NCBI RefSeq assembly: GCF_015594545.1
Contig: NZ_JADIIO010000001.1
Coordinates: 1,550,001 to 1,614,000, forward strand
DNA length: 64,000 bases
Source: Staphylococcus durrellii
GTDB taxonomy: Bacteria; Bacillota; Bacilli; Staphylococcales; Staphylococcaceae
Direction: 5' to 3'
The notes below the pieces were generated by a model. That model searched no databases and was not told the origin of the DNA. It saw only the letters and a list, made by a program, of their open reading frames with translations. A program made the position numbers and the translations under genes. Of the stretch, positions 41,985-50,565 are shown piece after piece. The stretch's first letter is position 1. The number at the start of each line of letters is the position of its first letter.

Positions 41985-42465
41985 GATTAAAATACGCCTC
42001 CATCTCAGATTCAGTCATTAACCGCGTTACTCGTTCAGTAAATAAAATTCCATTAAAATGATCTACCATATGTAATATCATTCTAGCTACATCATCATAG
42101 GCCGTTAACTCTACTTCATTGCCCTCTTTATCATTACTCTTTACGACTATCATCTTACTTCTTGTTACTTCTCCATATACATCAGGTAAACTAATTGAAC
42201 CTTCGAGTTCAGTAATTTTTTCATCCGACTGACTTACGATTTGTGGATTGATCAATTGTAGTAACCCATCTATTTCCATATCAATTATAGCAACTTGTTT
42301 ATCAATACCAACTTGTGGTGCACATAATGCCGAAGCTTCTTGCTTATACATGGTATCTTCTATATCTAATAATAATTGGTTGAGCTCTTCATTAAAATTC
42401 TTAACTGGACTAATTTTTCTTGACAACAATGGATGTTGTTTAGAAACTAAGTGCTTAATTGTCAT
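41977..42465 (-). CDS. Peptide deformylase homologue, probably inactive
   Basis: A 162-residue protein of the polypeptide deformylase family next to fmt. Motif 1 is degraded ([10 protein letters not shown], where GxGLAAPQ is expected), motif 2 reads [13 protein letters not shown], with Ser in place of the metal-binding Cys of EGCLS, and motif 3 reads HMVDHFNG instead of HExDH, losing the catalytic Glu. S. aureus also has a non-functional second deformylase beside fmt, so this is an established staphylococcal feature. The ATG at 42465 follows GAGAGGTG. It begins the compact operon running to thiN. A role other than catalysis is unknown. Confidence 0.93.
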   Translation of the reverse strand: MTIKHLVSKQHPLLSRKISPVKNFNEELNQLLLDIEDTMYKQEASALCAPQVGIDKQVAIIDMEIDGLLQLINPQIVSQSDEKITELEGSISLPDVYGEVTRSKMIVVKSNDKEGNEVELTAYDDVARMILHMVDHFNGILFTERVTRLMTESEMEAYFNHE

Positions 42466-42602
42466 CGGTAAGACACCTCTCAAAATTCATCATATAATTA
42501 TAACTTATCTCACTTAAAATTGCGACCGTTACTAAATATAACTTTTTCACAAGTTATATTGACATTCTTTAATTAATCATTTCACTTTTTAATTCATTAA
42601 AA

Positions 42603-42648
42603 ATAAGCATTCAAGTAAAAGTTATCACTTTTACTTAAAAATGCTTGT
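42603..42648 (-). terminator. Terminator after the RimJ/RimL-type acetyltransferase
   Basis: An interrupted stem AAGCATT-AAGTAAAAGT with ACTTTTACTT-AATGCTT lies just past the acetyltransferase stop. It separates the accessory segment from the def-fmt operon. Confidence 0.6.
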
Positions 42649-42658
42649 CACTTTATAA

Positions 42659-43351
42659 TTATTGAATATTTAAACTATGACGTTGGTTACCATCTTCATC
42701 AAAATTATCTGCAGCTAACCATTGTTCATATTTTTGTTTAATACTTGGCCATTCACTATCTAACATAGAAAACCATGCTGTATCTCTATTACGTGTTTTA
42801 TAAATTTTATGTTGTCTAAATATACCTTCGTAAGTAAAGCCTAAACGTTTCGCACTGTTCATAGAAGGATTGTTCAAACTATCACATTTCCATTCATATC
42901 TACGATAACCTAATATATCAAACACATAACTTGCTAATAAAAAATGTGCCTCAGTCGCGATTCGAGTGCGCTTTAAAATATTAGAAAAATGAATATGACC
43001 CACTTCAATAGAAGCATCGATAGGATTGATACGTAATAAAGAAAATTCCCCTAACGCTTTATTAGACTTTTGGTCAATAATTGCTAAAAAATATGGATCA
43101 TCTGATTTAATTTGTTTTTCTATATACTGTTTAAATAATGACTTATCATTTATCTGTTCTTCAGTAAGATACGTCCAATTTGAAGCGTCTTCTTCCAAAC
43201 TAAATTGGCTAAATAAATCATCTATATGTTGTTCATTTAACTTTTCTAAACGACAATATTGCCCATTTAAAAGACTTACTTCTGGAAAAGATGGCTTGGT
43301 AAATGTTTCTAAATTTTCTCCTATTGGTTGATTAAATTGATTATATCTCAT
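42659..43351 (-). CDS. GNAT acetyltransferase, RimJ/RimL type
   Basis: A 230-residue protein resembling RimJ/RimL-family N-acetyltransferases. The fold is visible from GQYCRLEKLNEQHIDDL near residue 30, FLAIIDQKSNKALGEFSLLRI near 88 (strand and turn), IEVGHIHFSNILKRTRIATEA near 115 (acetyl-CoA site), and the C-terminal KCDSLNNPSMNSAKRLGFTYEG typical of this group. The substrate is unknown. It lies between the def-like gene and a gap before the TarP-like glycosyltransferase, at the edge of the accessory segment. Confidence 0.85.
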   Translation of the reverse strand: MRYNQFNQPIGENLETFTKPSFPEVSLLNGQYCRLEKLNEQHIDDLFSQFSLEEDASNWTYLTEEQINDKSLFKQYIEKQIKSDDPYFLAIIDQKSNKALGEFSLLRINPIDASIEVGHIHFSNILKRTRIATEAHFLLASYVFDILGYRRYEWKCDSLNNPSMNSAKRLGFTYEGIFRQHKIYKTRNRDTAWFSMLDSEWPSIKQKYEQWLAADNFDEDGNQRHSLNIQ

Positions 43352-44048
43352 TTATTACACCTACTATCATTTAATTTGGATTAGTATTACTAAATAAATT
43401 GACTGAGCATTATGGCGATTGAAGAGAAAAGGCGAATAATTATTAAACCATATTATATCTTATTTAAATATCATAAACCAGATATTTAAAGTGACATTAT
43501 ATAAAGTCGAATTTTAGTGTTATTTATTGATAATTATACAACTTTTACTTATTATTAAATTATCATATAGGGCTCTGTTGAGGCAATTTAGCGAAACTTT
43601 GCTATTGTTTTATACATAATAGTAAATGTTACAAACAGTAAGCTAACAAGTCGGTTTGATTATGCTATATTAATCAAATTTATTTAAAATTGAACTACTT
43701 AACGCGAAACCAAAGTGTCTCATACAGTAAACTTAGTGATAACTTCATAGAAGCATTAAAACATATTAGTATATATGTAATATTTGTTAAACAATAACAT
43801 CGGAGTAATTGAATTTTATATTACTTATATAGTAGATAAAGATATATATTAAGTTGTATTATCCTATTTCATCATGCAGTTTAATAAAGATTATATGTAC
43901 CAAAGATACAATTATAGAAAATTTTGAAATTGAGAAAAATTCATTTACCGTAATTTAATTTACATCAGACATCCAAGACCAATCATAATTTAGCAAACAT
44001 ATATTTAGAGAACACGCTTATGAACTTCATGCTTTTAATAAGCTTGTA

Positions 44049-44092
44049 TAGAGTCACAGTATGATTGGCTAAATCAACATACTGTGACTCTA
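44049..44092 (+). terminator. Hairpin upstream of the TarP-like gene
   Basis: TAGAGTCACAGTATG and its exact complement surround a 14-base loop, followed by TTTAT on the plus strand. No gene ends just before it, so it may insulate the downstream promoter or be left from a lost gene. Confidence 0.55.
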
Positions 44093-44100
44093 TTTATGTA

Positions 44101-44129
44101 TTGGAAACTGTGTTTTAACAAATTATAGA
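44101..44129 (+). promoter_or_regulatory. Promoter of the TarP-like gene
   Basis: TTGGAA (44101-44106) and TATAGA (44124-44129) are spaced 17 bp. The first lies nine bases past a strong hairpin and about 70 bp before the ATG. Confidence 0.5.
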
Positions 44130-44198
44130 AACTAATATTTTTTAGCTACTTAAAGTTTTAGTAAGTAATGAAAATATAGTTAAGGGTGATTTAGTTAA

Positions 44199-45188
44199 AT
44201 GAAAAAAGTCAGTGTAATAATGCCAACATATAACAATGAAGATTGTATAAGACGTTCGATAGAATCGGTAATCAATCAAACGATGCATACTCAAGATTAC
44301 GAATTAATTATCGTAGATGATTGTTCAACTGATAACACATTAGACATTATCGAAAACTACGCTCGACAATACAATGATTTCATTCGTGTTAAGCAATTAA
44401 ATGTTAATAGTGGGAGTGCTAGTATTCCAAGAAATACGGGGCTTGAATTGAGTAACGGAGAATATGTGTTCTTTTTAGATTCGGATGATTACATTCATAA
44501 AAAAACGCTTAAAGATTTATACAATTATGGTGTTAAACATGATAGTGATTTAATAATAGGTAAATATGGCGTAGAAGGTAAAGGACGTGGCGTACCTAAA
44601 GCTATTTTCGAAAAAGGTAATGTTCCAAAAGCTGAAATTATTCAGAATAGTATATTTTATGCACTATCTGTTTTAAAAATGTTTAGAAAAAGTGTTATAC
44701 AAGAGCATAATATTAAATTTAAAGCAGATGCCAAAACGGCTGAAGATCAATTATTCACAGTTAAATTTTTAATGAATTCACGTAACTATGCTATAAAAAC
44801 TGACGTTGAATATTATGTTGTCGTCAATAATTTTGAGCATAGAACGCATTTAACTTCTAGCCATAGTACCGGTAGTGAATACTTTGCGACGATAAAAGAG
44901 ATTTATAAAGCAATCTATAACAGTACAATTTATACAGACGCAGATACACGTGATGAATTCGCAGGTAAATTTACGACTCGCTTATTGAGACATGGTCGTA
45001 ACAAAAATTTTGCACTCAGTCAGATGTGTTATGAAGATAAAATTGAATGGTTAAAACATTATTCAGTAACGCTAAATGAACTACCTAGATCTATGGATAA
45101 ATACGTAACACAAAGCTTTAATATCAAATTAGAAGCCATTAGACAAAATAATATAATAGGCGTAATGCTGGCAGATAAATTATTATAA
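44199..45188 (+). CDS. tarP: TarP-like wall teichoic acid glycosyltransferase (GT2)
   Basis: A 329-residue family 2 inverting glycosyltransferase. The GT-A start is VSVIMPTYNN, the metal-binding DSDD is at residues 94-97 and the likely catalytic aspartate is Asp183 in KTAEDQLFT. Stretches such as DLIIGKYGVEGKGR, KAIFEKGN, SIFYALSVLKMF, TTRLLRHG and KLEAIRQN match my memory of S. aureus TarP, which adds beta-GlcNAc to C3 of ribitol phosphate in wall teichoic acid. TarP lacks the C-terminal trimerisation domains of TarS beyond a short helical one; the length here fits TarP. In S. aureus it is prophage-borne; no phage genes are nearby. The true substrate is unproven. Confidence 0.85.
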   Translation: MKKVSVIMPTYNNEDCIRRSIESVINQTMHTQDYELIIVDDCSTDNTLDIIENYARQYNDFIRVKQLNVNSGSASIPRNTGLELSNGEYVFFLDSDDYIHKKTLKDLYNYGVKHDSDLIIGKYGVEGKGRGVPKAIFEKGNVPKAEIIQNSIFYALSVLKMFRKSVIQEHNIKFKADAKTAEDQLFTVKFLMNSRNYAIKTDVEYYVVVNNFEHRTHLTSSHSTGSEYFATIKEIYKAIYNSTIYTDADTRDEFAGKFTTRLLRHGRNKNFALSQMCYEDKIEWLKHYSVTLNELPRSMDKYVTQSFNIKLEAIRQNNIIGVMLADKLL

Positions 45189-45207
45189 ATAGCACTAAAA
45201 AATTAAA

Positions 45208-45255
45208 AAAGTAGCTAATCAATTGGGTGAATTTTTCAACCGGTTAGCTACTTTT
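45208..45255 (+). terminator. Terminator after the TarP-like gene
   Basis: AAAAGTAGCTAA and its complement surround a 24-base loop and end in TTTTAAT, 20 bp past the stop codon. Confidence 0.7.
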
Positions 45256-45639
45256 AATGAAAATGTATTATTTTAATCAGCTATTTTATAGTTATAAAAT
45301 AATTTAATAACTATAAACATTTCAGATCCAGTATCAAGTTTTAAACAAACCACTTCTATAATATAAACGATAGACAATTTTTAACTTTAGTTTCGAATAG
45401 TGACTCTTCTCTTTTCATGGACTACCCTTTATTTAAATCTGTTTATTTGTATCTGCCTATGACACTATTTTTTCAAGAAATTTGCAACGTTCATCATTTT
45501 TAAAACACATTTCAGAATATTTATTTGGTAATTTTATACTGAATTAATAATTAGATAAATAACAATAGATTAATAATTCTATATGTCCAATTACTAAGTA
45601 TGAATTATCAGTGATTTAATGAATAGGCCATTTAAATAA

Positions 45640-45762
45640 AAAAGACCACCCAATTAAGGGTGGCTGTCTGAGTATTTGTCTGGATATATACCCTAGGGCA
45701 TAAACTAGACAAACATTCATCAAATACGCCCTAAGGCATACTAATGTATCATACAACATTTT
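45640..45762 (-). ncRNA. Candidate small structured RNA
   Basis: Read on the minus strand, this stretch ends in a good terminator: CCACCC-TTAATT-GGGTGG then TCTTTTTT. Upstream a TTTGTCT/AGACAAA stem encloses a CCCTAGGG palindrome, and a related GCCTTAGGGC box lies further 5'. A TATGAT that could serve as -10 lies near 45750 but a clear -35 is missing. No open frame explains it. It could be an sRNA or the antisense part of a toxin system. Confidence 0.4.
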
Positions 45763-46147
45763 CATTAATAAAGCTATCATTAATTTAGCAAGACCTACTT
45801 ATAAAAACAACTCATTGCTTAAAAATTTTTTGAGTTATACTGCTGACCTCTTGTTCATTAACCTTTTTTCAACAATGCCTAAAACTAATATACTTCAATT
45901 TTGTTTATACCCATAAGAACAACAATAATATTTCCTAAGTTCTTAAAAGGATTTAAAAATGTTTCATGTCATCGATTTTGATATAATAGCTTAGCTTTAT
46001 ATACAAAACAATAAATACTTTAGAAAAAAACTAAAAATTATGCATTTGAAATATGTATATATAAGGATAGCATAATTAAGAACAATTAAAATATTGTTTA
46101 ATATTTTAATATTAGTTATGTTAATATAATAATAAAATAAATGATAT

Positions 46148-46383
46148 TTGCTTAACAACAACGAACAATTTGCTCAATACATAGCATTGCTATCCAAAGA
46201 AGTGATCATCGTAAAATGACATAGGGTAAACATATTAATCAGAAAGTTTTAGTTAGAAAACTGAATGTATTAAAAACGATAAAACATTACACAATGAAAG
46301 ATGGCTTTGATGAATACTATTGAGGGATACGTATTCAAAACTAGCCTTTACAAGTATCGAAATTTGTAAAAAAACATATATAA
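46148..46383 (+). pseudogene. Possible relic of a coding sequence
   Basis: Two neighbouring frames read protein-like text broken by stops and a frameshift: NEQFAQYIALLSKEVIIVK, then KVLVRKLNVLKTIKHY and TMKDGFDEYY, then past a stop GIRIQN and LQVSKFVKKHI. This looks like a decayed C-terminal part of a gene just upstream of the TarM-like start. I do not recognise the family. Confidence 0.3.
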
Positions 46384-46395
46384 AGGGGATATTAT

Positions 46396-47889
46396 ATGAT
46401 TTACACAGTTACAACTACCCTACCGCTAAATCATGGTGGTAGAACTAAGTCTTTACTAAGTAGAATAAAATTACTCGACAAAGAACTTAATATACCTACT
46501 AAAATATTAACGACTAATTATAACATTGAATACCTAGAGGTATATAAACTATTTTTAGAAGAAGAAAAAGTAACTAGTAATATTCAATATGAAAATATAT
46601 ACGATTGGTTGTCGGGCTTTAACTTATTAATTAATCCTAAGACAAAGTTCTTAAAAAAAGACACTTATATAGAAACATCTTATGAAATCGAGGGATTACG
46701 TAGCGAAATGGTTAAAAACGCTAGTGCCGTGCGCTATTTTGATGGAGAAAATTATGTTTTATATAGGAAATTTTATGATGATTCGAAGATACTAGAATTC
46801 GAAGATTTCATGTCACCAATCAGCAAAACGAAGGTACAACGCTGGCAGTATAACAAACACGGTATTTTACATAGAAAACATTACTATTCTCATAGTACGA
46901 AGCAGAAAATATTAGAAGAATATTTTGATGTTGATGGTAATATATACTGTAAAAAAATGTATGAAGATAATAAGAACAATGATTTAATTTATATTCAGAC
47001 TTATCAACAGAATCGGCCTCATAAGACTTTTGCTTCTGAACGACAATTTTTCAAATATTATTTTGATTCTAGATTCTCTGATAACGACACAGTATTTTGT
47101 GATGCTAGAGCATTGGATGCTCCATTATTAAATCAATCAAACCAAACGCACAACATACTAGTTTTTCATAGTAGTCATTTAAATGATGATAAGATAAAAG
47201 CTTCTTTTAAATTCGCACTAAATAATTCAAATAAGGTTGCAAAATATATCGTTTTAACTCATAAACAAAAAAATGATATCCAAAACATTGCATCAATCGA
47301 ATCCGAAAAAATTAGCATCATTCCACATTTTATACAACAAAAGGATATTAATGAACATATAGAACAAGAAAATAGGTTTATTTTCTTAGGACGTCTAGGC
47401 GTTGAGAAGCAACTTGACCACATTATTAAAGCGTATAATGAATTTTTGCAAAGCGGGTATACAACTAATCTTGTTATTTTCGGTAAAGATGAATTTCATC
47501 AAAAAGCAAAGCTTGAAAAACTAATTAAAGATTATGGCATACAAGATAAAGTAAGTATTAATGACTATACAAATAATCCAACAATAGAATTTCAAAAATC
47601 TAAAGCCTCTTTATTAACTAGTAAATTTGAAGGATTTGCATTATCAGTTATGGAAAGTATCAATGTAGGATGTCCTGTTATATCCTACGACATTAAATAT
47701 GGGCCATCAGAGATTATAAACCATAATGAGAATGGCTATCTTGTGGAAGCTAATAATATATCTCAATTAGCTAATTATATGGAAAAGATTATTGAAACAC
47801 CGTTACCTAATGTAAAAACAAAGCCAGAATTAAAATATGATTCCGCAATAGATAACTATAAAAGATTATTTTCATCACTAAATAATTAA
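46396..47889 (+). CDS. TarM/TagE-like teichoic acid glycosyltransferase (GT4)
   Basis: A 497-residue retaining glycosyltransferase. The N-terminal GT-B half opens with a glycine loop NHGGRTKSLLSR (residues 12-23), is interrupted by a beta-rich insertion (about 90-210, DUF1975-like, the trimerisation domain of TarM), and the C-terminal half has FLGRLGVEKQLD near 330 and the EX7E motif Glu412-Glu420 (EGFALSVME), then YDIKYGPSEII, a phrase also in TarM. TarM adds alpha-GlcNAc to wall teichoic acid; TagE adds glucose to the glycerol type. Which sugar and polymer are used here is unknown. An AAGGGGA site precedes the ATG. Confidence 0.82.
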   Translation: MIYTVTTTLPLNHGGRTKSLLSRIKLLDKELNIPTKILTTNYNIEYLEVYKLFLEEEKVTSNIQYENIYDWLSGFNLLINPKTKFLKKDTYIETSYEIEGLRSEMVKNASAVRYFDGENYVLYRKFYDDSKILEFEDFMSPISKTKVQRWQYNKHGILHRKHYYSHSTKQKILEEYFDVDGNIYCKKMYEDNKNNDLIYIQTYQQNRPHKTFASERQFFKYYFDSRFSDNDTVFCDARALDAPLLNQSNQTHNILVFHSSHLNDDKIKASFKFALNNSNKVAKYIVLTHKQKNDIQNIASIESEKISIIPHFIQQKDINEHIEQENRFIFLGRLGVEKQLDHIIKAYNEFLQSGYTTNLVIFGKDEFHQKAKLEKLIKDYGIQDKVSINDYTNNPTIEFQKSKASLLTSKFEGFALSVMESINVGCPVISYDIKYGPSEIINHNENGYLVEANNISQLANYMEKIIETPLPNVKTKPELKYDSAIDNYKRLFSSLNN

Positions 47890-47913
47890 TATTATACGTT
47901 TAAATCAAGCTAT

Positions 47914-47942
47914 GGGCATTTAGCGATGCCCTATTTATTTTT
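47914..47942 (+). terminator. Terminator after the TarM-like gene
   Basis: GGGCAT-TTAGCG-ATGCCC is followed by TATTTATTTTTAT, 25 bp past the stop. Confidence 0.65.
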
Positions 47943-48054
47943 ATCTTTTATTGGGATGAAGTTGCTATACACTGCTTTAAATATGAAATTGGGATTTGTT
48001 ACTAAGAAACAACACTGTTTAAGAGAGTTATAACAGTCTACATAAAACAAGAAA

Positions 48055-48084
48055 GGCAGTCATTTAAATGACTGCCCTTTTTTT
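48055..48084 (+). terminator. Second hairpin before priA
   Basis: GGCAGTCATTT and its exact complement form an 11 bp palindrome followed by C and seven T on the plus strand. It is a strong terminator toward priA, whose own 3' end lies 72 bp further on the other strand. Confidence 0.75.
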
Positions 48085-48155
48085 GCCCTTTTTATATTTT
48101 ATAGAAACTCTCAAACCCTTGTGAATATTGTTTTTAAGCCATTTATATCGATACA

Positions 48156-50564
48156 TTACATCATCATATTAGGATTGATATCAATCTTCAGTGCTAATTT
48201 ATGTTTCAAATACTGATCATGATAATAGTCATCTAAGTATTGTAAAGCTTGATGTAGCGCTGGTTCATTCTTATATTTAATAAGTATTTGGAAGCGGTAC
48301 TCGTTATTTATTCTAGATAACGCTGCAGGTGACGGCCCTAAAACAAATGCTTTATCCGATATGTGTTGCAATAAAATCTGATGTATATGTTTGGAAGCTT
48401 CCATTACCTTTTTCATATCTTGGTGTGCAATAGTAAAATTAATTAAAAAGAAATATGGTGGATATTTACCTAACTTTCTATAATTCATTTCTTTTTCATA
48501 AAACGCTAAATAATCATTGAGTTGCACGTCTTTAATTGCATAATGCTCTGGGTTGTAAGTTTGAATTAAAACTTCGCCTTCTTTATCATGTCGGCCTGCT
48601 CTACCCGCAACTTGGGTTAACAACTGAAACGTACGTTCACTTGAACGAAAATCAGGTAAGTTTAACATCGTATCAGCATTTAACACACCAACAAGCGTAA
48701 TATTTGGAAAGTCTAATCCTTTAGCTATCATTTGTGTGCCCAATAAGATATCGCCTTTGCCTTCACCAAAATCATTTAACAGTTTTTCATGGGCACCTTT
48801 TCTAGAAGTTGTATCCACATCCATACGAATAATATTTGATTGTGGAAATTCGCGTTGTAATAGTTCTTCAACTCGTTGCGTGCCTGTACCAACTTGTCGT
48901 ATATGTTCGCTTTCACAGTTTGAACATAAATTAGGTGGTGTTTCTTGATAACCACAATAATGACATTTTAGTTGATCCGCCGACTTATGGTAAGTTAATG
49001 AAATATCACAATTAGGACATTGTGGTACGTGACCACAATCTCTACAAAGCATAAATGAAGCATATCCACGACGATTTAAGAATAAAACGATTTGTTCTTT
49101 TTTGTCCAAACGTATTTGAATAGCCTCACGTAATTTATTAGAAAACATTGAACGATTGCCTTCACTTAATTCGGCTCTCATGTCTACTATTTCTATTTCC
49201 GGCATAGCTTGGTTATTAACTCTACTAGGCAATGGTAATAAGTCATATACTTTTTTATCGGCACGAGCGTAAGTTTCTAAACTTGGTGTTGCGCTCCCCA
49301 AAATCAATGGACAATTGTGGTATTGGCTACGCCACTGAGCTATATCTCTCGCATGATAGCGAGGATAGTCTTCTTGTTTATATGATGATTCATGTTCTTC
49401 ATCGATAATAATCATGCCTAAATTTTTAAATGGCGCAAATACGCTAGAACGAGCTCCTACGCTTACTCGGGCACGCCCGTCGCGGATTTTTTGCCATTCG
49501 TCATAGCGTTCTCCTTTTGATAAACCAGAGTGAAGCACCGCAACATCATCTCCAAAACGGCGTTTAAAACGCAATACCATCTGGGGTGTTAATGCGATTT
49601 CAGGTACTAACATCATAGCTTCTCTGCCAAGTTCTAACACCTCTTCTATAGTATGCAAATACACTTCAGTTTTCCCAGACCCAGTAACACCATGCAGTAA
49701 AAATGTTTGATGTTCATGTGCATTAACTTTTGCTGAAATTGCATCAAATGCTTGTTGTTGTGACTCTGTTAAAACTTGCTTGGATTCTTGTTCAAACACT
49801 CGTGTTTCGAATGGATCACGTTCTACTACAGTGTCATATTTTTCGACGTATCCCTTTCTAGCAAGCGTATCAATACTTGATTTAGATAATCCCATTGCTT
49901 CTATATCTTTCAATAATACTGTATGATGTTTTTCATCTATTAAGTAGGCATATAAGTCATACTGTTTAACAGATTTTTCAAGAGACTGTAACACCTCATC
50001 ATAGTCAAATCCGTCTGTAACTTTTACTGCCCGCTGCTGTTTCTTAGATGTGTTTTGTGACAATATCGTTTCTTCTGTAATTGTACCTTGGTTTAAATAT
50101 TGAACAAGTTCAGTTATATCTTCATTACTTTGTGCTTCTTTATATAAATAATATCCATCTTTATTAAATTTGCTCACTAATGATTGTGGCAAAAGTTGTT
50201 CATCATTTAGTTTAAAAACTTTAGTATATTTTGCTTTTATAGCGCTTGGTAACATAACTTCCAACATGGATATACGCTTTGTCACAAAATATTGACTATA
50301 CCATTCACTCAACTCTATTAATTCGGATGTTAATTCGGGTTTAATATCTTGAACTTCTTTAATTTCTTTTAATTTTGAGATATCAAGTTGTTCATCATAT
50401 GTTTCAGTCATTGACATTACATACCCTTGAATCGTTCTTGGACCAAATGGCACAATTACTCTCATACCAACTTGTAGGATAGATTGTAATCGTGTCGGAA
50501 TAATATAATCAAACGTGAAATCAACACTTTTAGATGGTATATCAACGATTACTTTAGCTATCAT
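48156..50564 (-). CDS. priA: Primosomal protein N' (replication restart helicase PriA)
   Basis: 3'-5' helicase that restarts stalled replication forks. The 802-residue protein has an N-terminal 3'-OH-binding domain, Walker A LLHGVTGSGKTEVYLH near residue 288, DEEHESSYKQ near 386, and a zinc-binding insertion with eight cysteines (CRDCGHVPQCPNC ... CHYCG ... LCSNC, about 506-551). The helicase motif GTQMIAKGLDFPNITLVGVL is near 611. It follows coaBC by one base on the same strand. Confidence 0.97.
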   Translation of the reverse strand: MIAKVIVDIPSKSVDFTFDYIIPTRLQSILQVGMRVIVPFGPRTIQGYVMSMTETYDEQLDISKLKEIKEVQDIKPELTSELIELSEWYSQYFVTKRISMLEVMLPSAIKAKYTKVFKLNDEQLLPQSLVSKFNKDGYYLYKEAQSNEDITELVQYLNQGTITEETILSQNTSKKQQRAVKVTDGFDYDEVLQSLEKSVKQYDLYAYLIDEKHHTVLLKDIEAMGLSKSSIDTLARKGYVEKYDTVVERDPFETRVFEQESKQVLTESQQQAFDAISAKVNAHEHQTFLLHGVTGSGKTEVYLHTIEEVLELGREAMMLVPEIALTPQMVLRFKRRFGDDVAVLHSGLSKGERYDEWQKIRDGRARVSVGARSSVFAPFKNLGMIIIDEEHESSYKQEDYPRYHARDIAQWRSQYHNCPLILGSATPSLETYARADKKVYDLLPLPSRVNNQAMPEIEIVDMRAELSEGNRSMFSNKLREAIQIRLDKKEQIVLFLNRRGYASFMLCRDCGHVPQCPNCDISLTYHKSADQLKCHYCGYQETPPNLCSNCESEHIRQVGTGTQRVEELLQREFPQSNIIRMDVDTTSRKGAHEKLLNDFGEGKGDILLGTQMIAKGLDFPNITLVGVLNADTMLNLPDFRSSERTFQLLTQVAGRAGRHDKEGEVLIQTYNPEHYAIKDVQLNDYLAFYEKEMNYRKLGKYPPYFFLINFTIAHQDMKKVMEASKHIHQILLQHISDKAFVLGPSPAALSRINNEYRFQILIKYKNEPALHQALQYLDDYYHDQYLKHKLALKIDINPNMMM

Positions 50565-50565
50565 G

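Larger units (their letters stand above)
43352..44198. other. Intergenic gap before the TarP-like gene
   Basis: An 847 bp very AT-rich stretch with no credible gene on either strand. It holds a sequence reminiscent of an IS6-family end near 43571, a 15 bp perfect inverted repeat at 44049-44092, and a promoter at 44101-44129 for the glycosyltransferase. Confidence 0.55.
45189..46395. other. Intergenic gap between the two glycosyltransferases
   Basis: A 1,207 bp AT-rich stretch with no intact gene. It holds the TarP-like gene's terminator, a candidate minus-strand structured RNA around 45640-45760, and frame-shifted protein-like segments at 46148-46383. Otherwise nothing is recognised. Confidence 0.55.

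Noticed and set aside
43352-44198. Prophage remnant around the TarP-like gene
   Set aside because: No integrase, structural gene or attachment repeat could be seen; only the analogy with S. aureus suggested it.
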